Source of the DNA: Nakamurella endophytica
GTDB taxonomy: Bacteria > Actinomycetota > Actinomycetes > Mycobacteriales > Nakamurellaceae
Direction: 5' to 3'
DNA length: 64,000 nt
Assembly: GCF_014646215.1 (NCBI RefSeq)
Contig: NZ_BMNA01000001.1
Location: 573,250-637,249, forward strand
The notes under the pieces were generated by a model. That model was given only the letters and a program-made list of their open reading frames with translations. It did not search any database and was not told where the DNA came from. This document shows, piece by piece, positions 43,625-51,750 of this stretch (its first letter is position 1; each line of letters starts with the position of its first letter). The position numbers were made by a program, and so were the translations under genes.

Positions 43625-45183
43625 CGATCCGCGTCGGCCGGCGGGGCGGCGGGATCCGCGTCGGCCGGTGAGGCGCCCGGACCCGCCGGATCCGCGCCGG
43701 CGTTCGGATCCGCGTCGGCGCTCTGTGCCGCGGTAGGACCCACCGTGGCTTCGTCGGGTGCGTGGTCGGGTGCGCCGGCGTCCGCGGCCGGGTCCGTCGG
43801 CGGCAGGGTCGTCGGCAAGGTCGTCGGCAGGGTCGTCGGCAGCGTCACGTCCGCCGGCGCAGGATCGGCACCGGACACCAGGCTCTCCACGAGGACCTCG
43901 TCCTCGCGGGTCGGCACCGCGGCCAGCGTCTCCTGCACGGAGGGCACCGCGGCGTCGACGTCGACCCGGTCCTCGGCAGCCGACGCCGACTCGCCCGGCA
44001 GCGCCGGCTCCGCGTCCGCCGGCTGCGCGTCCGCCAGCTCCGTGCCGCCCGACTCCGCCGGAGCCGCATCCGTGGCAGCTGACCCGGCGGGCGCCGGATC
44101 GACGGGATCCGTATCGCCGGGATCCGGCTCGGCGACCGGGTCGGTCGCTTCCGCGTCGACCACCGCGGCAGGAGCCTCCCACTCCCCGACCGGCGGCGCG
44201 GCCACCGCACGGTCCCCGGCCGGCGGCGCGGCCTCCGCCTGCGCGACCAGGGTCGCGGTGTCCGCGGCGACCTCGAGCCCGGCGGCATCGCCGGTGCTGT
44301 CCCCGGCCGCGTCCGCCGTCTCGTCCTGGTGCGCCGCGTCCGGCGCCGGCCGGTGGTGCACCTCGAGGCGCAGCTCGTCCAGCACCGAGTCGGCGACGGT
44401 GGGGTGGGCGGGCAGCTCGACGACGACCTCGGAATGCGCCCCGCAGCCGTACCCGGAGTCGACGACGCGGCCGTCCGCCGGCGAGTACTCGTTGCCGCAG
44501 GCGCCCAGCAGCACACCCAGCGACCCGGCGAGCGGCAGGTAGAACGCGCAGCTGCGGCAGTGGGCCGGCGCCTGCAGCGCGATCTCGTCGCGGGGGCCGA
44601 ACGGGCCGTCGTGCCACCGCTGCGCGGCCTCGGTCCGGCCCTCCCGGCTGAGCACCCGCACCCGGCCGATGCCCAGCTCGTGCGCGACGTCCTCGACCGC
44701 GGGATCGTCGGACTCCAGGTAGGCCGGGGCCAGCCGCGGGTCGTCGGGTGCCGTCGGGAGCAGGTCCCCGGCGCCGACGTCGCCGGCGCGGATCCGGTCG
44801 TGCCACGGGATCCAGGCCGGCGGCAGCAGCGCACCGGCACCCGGCAGCAGCACCACCTCGCTGACGGTGGGCGGCTCCCCGGCGGTCACCGCGAGCACGA
44901 CGGACCAGGTCCAGCCGGCGTAGCCCGGTTCCGCCGCGGCGAACCGCACCTCCGCCGCGACCCCGTCGACGCCGACCGTCTCCAGGTGCTCCCCGACCCG
45001 GTCGGCATGGCCGGACTCCCCGACCGCGGCCGCCCGCGCCAGGTCCAGCGCCGCCGCGTCCAGCTCCGGCACCGCCGAGGCGGCCGGCTCCTCCGCGGCG
45101 ACGTCGACGGCCGGGCCGCCGGACAGGGTGGACGTCGCGGCCTCCGGGGCGTCGCTGACGGACGGTGCCACGGGCTCGCTCAC
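43621..45183 (-). CDS. DUF3027 protein with a long acidic C-terminal tail
   Basis: A 520-residue protein. The conserved N-terminal half (about 35-275) is DUF3027: LDLARAAAVGESGHADRVGEHL, WTWSVVLAVTAGEPPTVSEVVLLPG, and a Cys-rich patch, CRSCAFYLPLAGSLGVLLGACGNEYSP followed by GYGCGAHSE, whose four Cys and His could bind a metal. The second half is a disordered Asp/Ala/Pro tail with LPTTLPTTLPTT repeats. Function unknown. GTG 45183 has CATCAT six bases upstream; an ATG at 45201 is the alternative. It is translationally coupled to the sacsin-like ATPase. Confidence 0.85.
   Translation of the reverse strand: MSEPVAPSVSDAPEAATSTLSGGPAVDVAAEEPAASAVPELDAAALDLARAAAVGESGHADRVGEHLETVGVDGVAAEVRFAAAEPGYAGWTWSVVLAVTAGEPPTVSEVVLLPGAGALLPPAWIPWHDRIRAGDVGAGDLLPTAPDDPRLAPAYLESDDPAVEDVAHELGIGRVRVLSREGRTEAAQRWHDGPFGPRDEIALQAPAHCRSCAFYLPLAGSLGVLLGACGNEYSPADGRVVDSGYGCGAHSEVVVELPAHPTVADSVLDELRLEVHHRPAPDAAHQDETADAAGDSTGDAAGLEVAADTATLVAQAEAAPPAGDRAVAAPPVGEWEAPAAVVDAEATDPVAEPDPGDTDPVDPAPAGSAATDAAPAESGGTELADAQPADAEPALPGESASAAEDRVDVDAAVPSVQETLAAVPTREDEVLVESLVSGADPAPADVTLPTTLPTTLPTTLPPTDPAADAGAPDHAPDEATVGPTAAQSADADPNAGADPAGPGASPADADPAAPPADADR
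43802..43849 (-). repeat. 12-bp tandem repeat in the DUF3027 gene
   Basis: About three and a half copies of GGCAGGGTCGTC (one with A for G), encoding LPTT repeats in the acidic tail; in frame. Confidence 0.8.
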
Positions 45184-45189
45184 CCGGCC

Positions 45190-45195
45190 ATGATG
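45190..45195 (-). promoter_or_regulatory. Possible -10 of the DUF3027 gene (leaderless)
   Basis: CATCAT on the minus strand, six bases before GTG 45183. Weaker than the TANNNT examples; GATGAT before the gene starting at 51687 is alike. Confidence 0.3.
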
Positions 45196-45315
45196 CCGCA
45201 TGCGGCGTGCCCGTCACGACGGGTCGTGACGCTGCGCGGCCTGCCGGAGTCGCCGGGAGCCCGACACCCGGGCGCGCCGCGGACACGCCCACCGACGGGG
45301 GCCGGGTGGGGCAGG

Positions 45316-47820
45316 ATGACCGTCGTGAGCGGGGTCGGTCGCAACCCGGGCGCCGCCGGTCCCCACCGGCCGGACGACCCGCGCGGCGGTGTGCCCGACG
45401 ACGGCCCCGGCGACGTGCCCGCCGGCCCGGACCGGGTCCCGGACGACCATCGCGGCAGGCGGGGCAACGACGGCACCGGCTCCGACCGCCCGATGTCCGG
45501 TGGGTACGGCGCAGCTCCTCGCGGCGGGTACGGCGCGGCCCTCCGCGGATATGGCGCGGAGCCCCGCGGATATGGCGCAGAACCCCGCGGACACGGCACG
45601 GAGCCCGGCCGGTACGGCGCGGCCTCCGGGGACGGGTACGGCGCGGCACCGCACGACTCCGGTCCCGCCGCCTCCGGCGGCAGATCTGCCCCCGCCTCCG
45701 GCGCCGTACGTCCCCCAGCCTCCGGCGCTGTACCTCCCCCCGCCTCCGGCGCTGTACCTCCTCCCGCCTCCGGCGCTGTACCTCCTCCCGCCTCCGGCGG
45801 ACCGGCCGGATCCGCCGCACCGGGCTGGGCCGCCGCGGATCCCGACGGTGACCGGGCCACCACCGCACTGCGTCGGCCGGCGGTGCCGCCACCGCCGCCC
45901 TGGGCGCTGCCGTACACGGCCGCCGGCCGGTCGGGCTCGATAGCGACCGGCGGGCCGGCGACCTCCAGCGGCCCCGCCGGGAGCCGTGTCGACGCGCGGT
46001 CGGACTGGACGGCCGGCGCGGACGCCGCCACCACGGCGCTGCCGCGGGAGCGCCGCGACGACCCCGCCGACCGCACGACCCCGCGCCGCCGGCCGCAGCC
46101 GCGAGGCGCGCACCTGCCGCCGTACCGGGCACCGCTGGACGGGGACGACGCCGGGCCGACCGGCGGCCGCGGCACGCCGCGCAGCGGGCCGGGCCGGCGG
46201 CCCGGCGCCAAGGGGCCGCGAAAGCTGACGGTGACCCGCGTCGCCGCCTACCGCAGCCGGGAGTTGACCCAGCGCGGCGTCGAGCTGTTCCACCGCGCCG
46301 CCACCGCGGACGGCGCCGACAAGTCCGGGCTCACCGCGCTGACCTACGCCGTCATGGGCAACTACGCGGTCGACGCGGCCCTGACCGTCGCGCTGGCCAA
46401 CACCATCTTCTTCGCCGACACCGGCTCGACCGGCAAGGTGCTGACCTACCTCCTGATCACCGTCGCGCCGTTCGCCGTGGTGGCGCCGCTGATCGGGCCG
46501 CTGCTGGACCGCATGCAGAGCGGCCGGCGGCTGGCGCTCGCGGTGTCCAGCTTCGGCCGGGCGCTGCTGGCGGTGCTGATGGCCTTCAACTTCACGCCGT
46601 TCAACCCGTGGGTGATCTACCCGGCGGCGCTGGGCAACCTGGTGCTGTCCAAGGCGTTCAGCGTGCTGAAGGCCGCGCTCACCCCCCGGGTGCTGCCCGA
46701 GCAGATCACCCTGGTGAAGACCAACTCGCGGCTCACCGTCTTCGGGCTGGTCGCCGGCGGCGCCGCCGGGCTGGTCGCCGCGGGCATCCTCAAGCTCACC
46801 GGGTCCCCGGGCGCGCTGGTGTTCTGCGCGCTGTGCGCGGTGGCGGGCGGCGTGCTGTGCCTGCGCATCCCGTCGTGGGTGGAATCGACGGAGGGCGAGG
46901 TGCCGCTGCGCGGCGTCATCGCCCCGCGCAGCAGCGGCCGCGGGTTCCCGCGGATCGTCCGCGCCACCCTGTGGGCCAACTGCATGGTGCGCGTCGAGAC
47001 CGGCTTCCTGGCGCTGTTCATCGCGTTCGTGGTGAAGAACCAGTACCCGACGGACCACCAGCAGAACAGCGCCTTCTTCCAGCTGCTGCTGCTCGGCGTC
47101 GTCGGCGGCGCGGCCGGTGTCGGCGGCTTCGTCGGCAACGCCCTCGGCGCTCGGCTCAACCTGTCCGCGCCCGAGGTGCTCGCCCTGATCTGCCTGTCCG
47201 GGACCGGGCTGGCCACCCTGGTCGCCGCCGTCGTGCCCGGGCTGGCCACCGCCGCCGTGGTCGGCTTCGTCGGGTCGACCGCGTCCTCGCTCGCCAAGGT
47301 CTGCCTGGACTCGGTGATCCAGCACGAGCTCCCGGAGGTCAGCCGGGCGTCGGCCTTCGGCCGCAGCGAGTCGATCCTGCAGCTGAGCTGGGTGTTCGGC
47401 GGCGTCGTCGGGCTGCTGGTGGGCGGCGTCTGGTTCGGCCACGTGTCCGCGGTGTACTCGATCGGCTTCGGCGTGGTCACCGTGCTGCTCGCCGTCGGCA
47501 CGGCGCAGTGCCTACTGGTCCGGTCCGGGCGCAGCATGCTGCCGCGGCTGGCGCTGCCCCGTCCCCGGCTGCGCCGGCGGTCCCGCGGCGGCACCGGGAC
47601 GGGCCGGACACCGGCCACCCGGCCGCTGCCCACCGGGACCGCGGCGCCCGCGACCGGCGAGCACGGCACCGCCTGGGGGGACGATCTCCCGTCGGGGCTC
47701 GGTGGGCCTGCGGACCCGTTCGGTGACCGGCCCGACCCCGGTCCGGCGGCCGGCCCGGCCACCCGCGGCGGCGACCGCCGGTCGCGCAACCGGCCGCGGA
47801 AGGCAGGATCGGGACGGTGA
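45316..47820 (+). CDS. MFS transporter with a long repetitive N-terminal tail
   Basis: An 834-residue membrane protein. The first 300 or so residues are disordered: YGAEPRGYGAEPRG repeats, then PPASGAVPPPASGAV repeats, then an Arg/Pro-rich part. The conserved region starts near KLTVTRVAAYRSRELTQRGVELFHRAA, and about 12 helices follow (LITVAPFAVVAPLIGPLLDRMQSGRRLAL is the motif-A region). It resembles mycobacterial Rv0876c as recalled. A hydrophilic Pro/Gly/Arg tail ends the protein. The start is uncertain: ATG 45316 with GGTGGGG, or GTG 45325 with CAGGAT seven bases upstream. The DUF2771-like lipoprotein gene overlaps its stop. Confidence 0.85.
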   Translation: MTVVSGVGRNPGAAGPHRPDDPRGGVPDDGPGDVPAGPDRVPDDHRGRRGNDGTGSDRPMSGGYGAAPRGGYGAALRGYGAEPRGYGAEPRGHGTEPGRYGAASGDGYGAAPHDSGPAASGGRSAPASGAVRPPASGAVPPPASGAVPPPASGAVPPPASGGPAGSAAPGWAAADPDGDRATTALRRPAVPPPPPWALPYTAAGRSGSIATGGPATSSGPAGSRVDARSDWTAGADAATTALPRERRDDPADRTTPRRRPQPRGAHLPPYRAPLDGDDAGPTGGRGTPRSGPGRRPGAKGPRKLTVTRVAAYRSRELTQRGVELFHRAATADGADKSGLTALTYAVMGNYAVDAALTVALANTIFFADTGSTGKVLTYLLITVAPFAVVAPLIGPLLDRMQSGRRLALAVSSFGRALLAVLMAFNFTPFNPWVIYPAALGNLVLSKAFSVLKAALTPRVLPEQITLVKTNSRLTVFGLVAGGAAGLVAAGILKLTGSPGALVFCALCAVAGGVLCLRIPSWVESTEGEVPLRGVIAPRSSGRGFPRIVRATLWANCMVRVETGFLALFIAFVVKNQYPTDHQQNSAFFQLLLLGVVGGAAGVGGFVGNALGARLNLSAPEVLALICLSGTGLATLVAAVVPGLATAAVVGFVGSTASSLAKVCLDSVIQHELPEVSRASAFGRSESILQLSWVFGGVVGLLVGGVWFGHVSAVYSIGFGVVTVLLAVGTAQCLLVRSGRSMLPRLALPRPRLRRRSRGGTGTGRTPATRPLPTGTAAPATGEHGTAWGDDLPSGLGGPADPFGDRPDPGPAAGPATRGGDRRSRNRPRKAGSGR
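45530..45805 (+). repeat. Two blocks of 24-bp repeats in the MFS N-terminus
   Basis: Block 1 (about 45530-45630) repeats a CGCGGATATGGCGCGGAGCC-like unit coding for GYGAEPR. Block 2 (about 45690-45800) repeats a GCCTCCGGCGCTGTACCTCC-like 24-base unit coding for PPASGAVP. Both are in frame. Confidence 0.85.
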
Positions 47821-48386
47821 GGACCGCTCCCCCCGCCGCCACCGCCCGCCGGTGGCGGCGTCTCGCCGGGCCGCTGGCCGTCCTGACCGCCGGCGCCGTC
47901 CTGGCCGGCTGCACCGCACCGCGACCCGACGTCACGTTCTACGGCAACCGGGTCGCGGTCGACATCGGCCCGACGCTGTGGTGCGCGGTCGACACGTCCG
48001 CACTGACCGTGTCGTGCCCCGACCCGGACCCCGACGACATCGCCCGGCTGGACCTGCGGGCCGGCGACAGCGTCACGATCAGTGTCGACCCGCAGATCGG
48101 CAACACCCCGTGGACCGCCTACGTGCAGTTCCGGGCGCCGGACGGCACGGTCACCGAGGCCCGGTCCGAGCTGTTCTCCGACGGCCGGCTGGCGTACACG
48201 GTGACCCCGCCGACCCCCGCGGACCAGGTCGTCCGGGTCGAGGTGCAGAGCGGGTTCGTCCCGACCGGGACCGCCGGCAACACGGACGTGCAGTTCGCCG
48301 CCACCCGCACCTGGGTGCTGCTGGCCCGGGGGACCACCGCGACGGCGGGCAGCACCCCGGCGGGCAACGCCCCGGCGTCCCCCTGA
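47817..48386 (+). CDS. DUF2771-like lipoprotein
   Basis: A 189-residue lipoprotein. The basic start, hydrophobic stretch and lipobox LAGC (Cys32) indicate lipid attachment outside the membrane. The mature part is beta-rich (VTFYGNRVAVDIGPTLWCAVD, CPDPDPDDIARLDLRAGDSVTISVDPQI) with two further Cys that may pair. The family assignment rests on this pattern and on its place after the MFS gene, so it is moderate. The GTG overlaps the MFS stop as GTGA. Confidence 0.75.
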   Translation: MRTAPPAATARRWRRLAGPLAVLTAGAVLAGCTAPRPDVTFYGNRVAVDIGPTLWCAVDTSALTVSCPDPDPDDIARLDLRAGDSVTISVDPQIGNTPWTAYVQFRAPDGTVTEARSELFSDGRLAYTVTPPTPADQVVRVEVQSGFVPTGTAGNTDVQFAATRTWVLLARGTTATAGSTPAGNAPASP

Positions 48387-48455
48387 GCCGGCGGCCGGCG
48401 GTCACCGGGTCGCACGTCTCCGGCGGACACGGAGCGCTGCCGGCGGTCCGGCGGG

Positions 48456-48842
48456 TCAGGCGTCGAGCTCGTCCGCCACGGCCCGCAGCACCTGGGCCAT
48501 CCGCGAGCCCATCGCCCGGTCCGGGTAGCGGCCGCGCCGCAGGTCGGGCAGCGCCTTGGACTCCAGCAGCTTGATCATGTCGTCCACCAGGCCGTGCAGC
48601 TCCTCCGCGGGGCGCCGGGTCGCGGCGACCACCGACGGCGGGGCCTCCAGCACCGTCACCCGCAGCGCCTGCGGACCCCGGCGGCCGTCGGCCAGCCCGA
48701 ACTCCACCTTCTGCCCAGGCTTCAGCGCGGTCATCCCCGACGGCAGCGCCGAGGATCGCACGTGGACGTCCTCGCCGCCCTCCTGGGCGATGAAGCCGAA
48801 ACCCTTGTCCGCGTCGAACCACTTGACCTTGCCCGTGGGCAC
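48456..48842 (-). CDS. cspB: Cold-shock protein with C-terminal extension (CspB type)
   Basis: A 128-residue nucleic-acid binding protein. The N-terminal cold-shock domain has [31 protein letters not shown], with RNP1 (KGFGFI) and RNP2 (VHVRSS), and a C-terminal extension of about 60 residues ([29 protein letters not shown]) as in mycobacterial CspB (about 135 residues). GTG 48842 gives the canonical PTGKVKW start; ATGs at 48854 and 48866 are in frame and possible. It likely acts as an RNA chaperone. It is convergent with the lipoprotein gene. Confidence 0.9.
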   Translation of the reverse strand: MPTGKVKWFDADKGFGFIAQEGGEDVHVRSSALPSGMTALKPGQKVEFGLADGRRGPQALRVTVLEAPPSVVAATRRPAEELHGLVDDMIKLLESKALPDLRRGRYPDRAMGSRMAQVLRAVADELDA

Positions 48843-49030
48843 GTGACTCACCATCTCTCGCTGCATGCCCGGTCTCCGGTCGCGGCACGGCCGGCGACCG
48901 GGGATCGGCATCTGTGGGAACTCCAGGACCCGGACGGGTCCGGCTGGCGTCCCCGGCCGACGGGCCGGGGACGCTCGACCGTCCAGCCTACTGACCGCCG
49001 GCAGGTGCCCGCACCGGCCGGGGCCGCCGA

Positions 49031-49036
49031 TATCCT
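49031..49036 (+). promoter_or_regulatory. -10 element of the gene at 49043 (leaderless)
   Basis: TATCCT followed by six bases and the GTG start. Confidence 0.55.
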
Positions 49037-49042
49037 GGGCCG

Positions 49043-49342
49043 GTGACGACCTCGCCCGACGACCGGCCGGCCCGACCGACCGGCGGGCCCGGCACGGTGC
49101 GCCGGCCGGCGGACCGCCGCCGGTCGTCGGCCGCGGCGCGGGTGGGGATGCTGGTGTTCGCGGTCGGCGTGCTGGCCATCGTCGCCGACGTGGTGCTGTT
49201 CGCCACCGGCTCGCGCAACCTGCCGCTCTGGCTCAACCTGGTCGCCATGCTCGCCCCGGTGGGCCTGGCGATCGGGCTGGTCGGGGTGTACCTGGAGAAC
49301 CGCGGCGCCGCAGCGCGCCGGGCCGCCGGCCGCGCCGGCTGA
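49043..49342 (+). CDS. Small two-helix membrane protein, unknown
   Basis: A 99-residue protein that I do not recognise. It has a polar, Arg/Pro-rich N-terminus, two membrane helices ([20 protein letters not shown] and [22 protein letters not shown]) and an Arg-rich tail. TATCCT six bases before the GTG gives good support for transcription starting at the start codon. It is divergent from cspB. Confidence 0.7.
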   Translation: MTTSPDDRPARPTGGPGTVRRPADRRRSSAAARVGMLVFAVGVLAIVADVVLFATGSRNLPLWLNLVAMLAPVGLAIGLVGVYLENRGAAARRAAGRAG

Positions 49343-49435
49343 GCGGGACCGAGCAGCACCGGGCAGCCCCCGCCGGCGCAACGGCCTCACCGACCGCAGG
49401 GGCGCCCGGATCAGGCCGGCCCGGTGCAGGTGTGC

Positions 49436-50056
49436 TCAGTGCACCGTGGCGTGCAGGTACGTGTCGAGCCAGGCCGGGAACTGCCGCAGGTCGTCGAGCA
49501 CCACGTCGGCGCCGGCCGCCTCCAGGTCCTCGCGGCTGATCGGTCCGGTGGCCACCGCCACGGCCAGGGCGTCCGCGGCGCGGGCCCCGGCGATGTCGCC
49601 CAGGTGGTCGCCGACGAACACCTCGGCGTGCTCCTGCGCCAGCGCGACCGCCTTGGCCGCGCTCCACAGGTCGCCGGCCACCGCCGCCACCGGCATGCCC
49701 AGGGCCTCGACGTGCGCCCGCGCCGTCGGTCCGTACTTGGCGGTGACCACCACGACCCGGCCGCCCCGCTCGGCGACCGAGCGGACGGCGTCCTGCGCCC
49801 CGGGCAGGGCGGTGGTGCAGGGCACCACGATCGCCGGGTAGAGCTCCCGGTACCGGCGGACCAGCCCGTCGACGGTCTCCGGCGCCAGGCCGTAGCGGGC
49901 GAATTCCTCGTGCAGCGGCGGGCCCAACCGGGTCACGAAGGCCTCGCCGTCCAGGGGCAGGCCGGTCTCGGCGGCCAGCGTCCGGAACAGCCGCACCATG
50001 CCCGGACGCGGGTCGATGAGCGTCATGTCCAGGTCGAAGCCGACGGTGAAAGTCAC
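49436..50056 (-). CDS. HAD-superfamily hydrolase (phosphoglycolate phosphatase-like)
   Basis: A 206-residue HAD phosphatase. Motif I is FDLDMTLID (nucleophile Asp and acid/base Asp), motif II VVVTAKYG (Thr), a Lys in WSAAKAVAL (motif III), and motif IV FVGDHLGDIAGA. A small helical cap lies between motifs I and II. The substrate is probably a small phosphomonoester. The GTG at 50056 is supported by TACCCT seven bases upstream. Confidence 0.88.
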   Translation of the reverse strand: MTFTVGFDLDMTLIDPRPGMVRLFRTLAAETGLPLDGEAFVTRLGPPLHEEFARYGLAPETVDGLVRRYRELYPAIVVPCTTALPGAQDAVRSVAERGGRVVVVTAKYGPTARAHVEALGMPVAAVAGDLWSAAKAVALAQEHAEVFVGDHLGDIAGARAADALAVAVATGPISREDLEAAGADVVLDDLRQFPAWLDTYLHATVH

Positions 50057-50063
50057 GTACCGA

Positions 50064-50069
50064 AGGGTA
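50064..50069 (-). promoter_or_regulatory. -10 element of the HAD hydrolase gene (leaderless)
   Basis: TACCCT on the minus strand, seven bases before the GTG start. Confidence 0.5.
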
Positions 50070-50217
50070 GGGGCGCCTCCGGACCCCTCCGGCCGTCCTG
50101 GCGTCCCCGGCCGGGATGGTGACCCAGACGTTATCGCCGCTGTGACACCTCTCACCGGGCCCGCGTTCCCGCGGGTGACGGAACGGACGAACGTCCCGGC
50201 CCTCGGCCCCGGCCACC

Positions 50218-50223
50218 TACCAT
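50218..50223 (+). promoter_or_regulatory. -10 element of the VanZ-like gene (leaderless)
   Basis: TACCAT followed by seven bases and the ATG. Confidence 0.5.
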
Positions 50224-50230
50224 CGCGCTC

Positions 50231-50749
50231 ATGGTCGACCGGTGGCAGCCGTCGGGCGCGGATCCGTTCCGCACCGCGCGGATCGTCGCCCGCTGCCTGC
50301 TGGCCGCCGTGCTGGTCACCGTCGCGGTGATCGTCTGGACGCCCGGGCCGCCCGCCGCCGCCGGCCAGCACGACCTGGCGTCGTTCTTCGACCGGGCGCA
50401 CCGCCACGGGCTGCCGCTGTGGATCGACTTCGGCCTCGTCGAGATGCTCTCCAACGTGGTGATGTTCCTGCCGCTCGGCCTGCTGGGCGCGCTGTCGCTG
50501 CGCCGGCACCAGTGGTTCGTGCTGCCGGTCGCCGTCCTCGCGTCCATGACGATCGAGGCGGTGCAGTTCCTGGCGCTGCCGAACCGGACGGCCAGCTGGC
50601 AGGACGTCGCGGCCAACTCGGCGGGTGCGCTGCTCGGGCTGCTGCTGGCCGCGCCCACGCTGGGCCGGCGCCGCCGCCGGGAACGCCGGCTGCTGCTCGG
50701 CGTCCGGTCCGCCGCCGATCGGGTGGTGGCCGGAGCCTCCACCGGCTGA
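50231..50749 (+). CDS. VanZ-family membrane protein
   Basis: A 172-residue VanZ-like protein. It has a first membrane helix (CLLAAVLVTVAVIVWTPG), the conserved FGLVEMLSNVVMFLPLGLLGAL, another helix with ASMTIEAVQFLALPNRTASWQDVAANSAGALLG, and a basic tail. VanZ relatives are linked to low-level teicoplanin resistance, but most homologs have no known role. It is a single gene, preceded by a leaderless-type promoter. Confidence 0.88.
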   Translation: MVDRWQPSGADPFRTARIVARCLLAAVLVTVAVIVWTPGPPAAAGQHDLASFFDRAHRHGLPLWIDFGLVEMLSNVVMFLPLGLLGALSLRRHQWFVLPVAVLASMTIEAVQFLALPNRTASWQDVAANSAGALLGLLLAAPTLGRRRRRERRLLLGVRSAADRVVAGASTG

Positions 50750-50765
50750 CCGGCAGGCCCTCAGT

Positions 50766-50795
50766 CCACGGCGCCGTCCGGTCCGACGGCCGTGG
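50766..50795. terminator. Hairpin between convergent VanZ-like and HAD-IIA genes
   Basis: CCACGG, a two-base bulge and CCGTC pair with GACGG and CCGTGG around a CGGTCC loop. Confidence 0.55.
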
Positions 50796-50805
50796 GTCGG
50801 GTGGA

Positions 50806-51687
50806 TCAGGTCCAGCGGCCGAACGGGTCCGCGGTGCGGCCGACCAGGTCGGCGATGGAGTCCACCACCAGCGACGGCCGGAACGGGTACCGCTCGATGG
50901 TGTCCAGGTTCGAGATGCCGGTGAGGACCAGGATGGTGGACAGCCCGGCCTCGAGTCCGGCGATCACGTCGGTGTCCATCCGGTCGCCGATCATCAGCGT
51001 GGACTCCGAGTGCGCGCCGATGGCCCGCAGCGCCGACCGCATCATCAACGGGTTCGGCTTGCCGACGAAGTACGGCGTGCGGCCGGTGGCCCGCTCGATC
51101 AGCGCGGCGACCGCGCCGGCGGCCGGCAGCGACCCCTGCCGGCTCGGACCGGTGGCGTCCGGGTTCGTGGCGACGAACCGGGCGCCCCGGTCGATCAGCC
51201 GGATCGCGGTGGTGATGGCCTCGAACGAGTAGGTTCGCGTCTCGCCGAGCACCACGTAGTCCGGGTCGCGGTCGGTGAGCACGAAACCGGCCTCGTGCAG
51301 CGCCGTGGTGAGCCCGACCTCGCCGATGACGTAGGCGGTGCCGCCGGGCCGCTGGCTGTGCAGGAAACGCGCGGTGGCCAGCGCGGACGTCCAGATCCGG
51401 TCCTCGGGGATGTCCAGGCCGGTCGTCAGCAGCCGGGCCCGTAGGTCGCGCCGGGTGTAGATCGGGTTGTTGGTGACGACGACGAAGTTGCGCCCCGCCT
51501 CGGTCAGCTCCGCGATGAACCGGTCGGCGCCCGGGATGAGGTGCTCCTCGTGGACCAGCACGCCGTCCATGTCCATCAGGAACGACCAGCCGCCCGGTGG
51601 TGGCGGGATCGGGTCCCGGGCGTCGGCCGGCAGGGCCGATCCGGTCACACGGTGGTCGCCCGCTGCCGGGGGTGTCGAGACGCTCAC
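50806..51687 (-). CDS. HAD-IIA family phosphatase (NagD-like)
   Basis: A 293-residue class IIA HAD phosphatase. [20 protein letters not shown] is motif [15 protein letters not shown] motif II, a large C2 cap follows, then [12 protein letters not shown] (motif III Lys) and [18 protein letters not shown] (motif IV). Such enzymes cleave nucleotide or sugar phosphates. The GTG at 51687 begins a polar N-terminal extension of about 35 residues; GATGAT lies six bases upstream. It is a single gene. Confidence 0.92.
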   Translation of the reverse strand: MSVSTPPAAGDHRVTGSALPADARDPIPPPPGGWSFLMDMDGVLVHEEHLIPGADRFIAELTEAGRNFVVVTNNPIYTRRDLRARLLTTGLDIPEDRIWTSALATARFLHSQRPGGTAYVIGEVGLTTALHEAGFVLTDRDPDYVVLGETRTYSFEAITTAIRLIDRGARFVATNPDATGPSRQGSLPAAGAVAALIERATGRTPYFVGKPNPLMMRSALRAIGAHSESTLMIGDRMDTDVIAGLEAGLSTILVLTGISNLDTIERYPFRPSLVVDSIADLVGRTADPFGRWT

Positions 51688-51750
51688 CGGACCATCATCC
51701 CGTGCCCGTGGCGGGCCGGGCGCCGACCCCGCCGCGCCCGGCCCGGCGGG

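Noticed and set aside
40412..46132. A 1906-residue version of the sacsin-like protein
   Set aside because: The conserved N-terminal ATPase starts at GTG 43624, which overlaps the DUF3027 stop. The upstream extension is Arg/Gly low-complexity out of frame with DUF3027.
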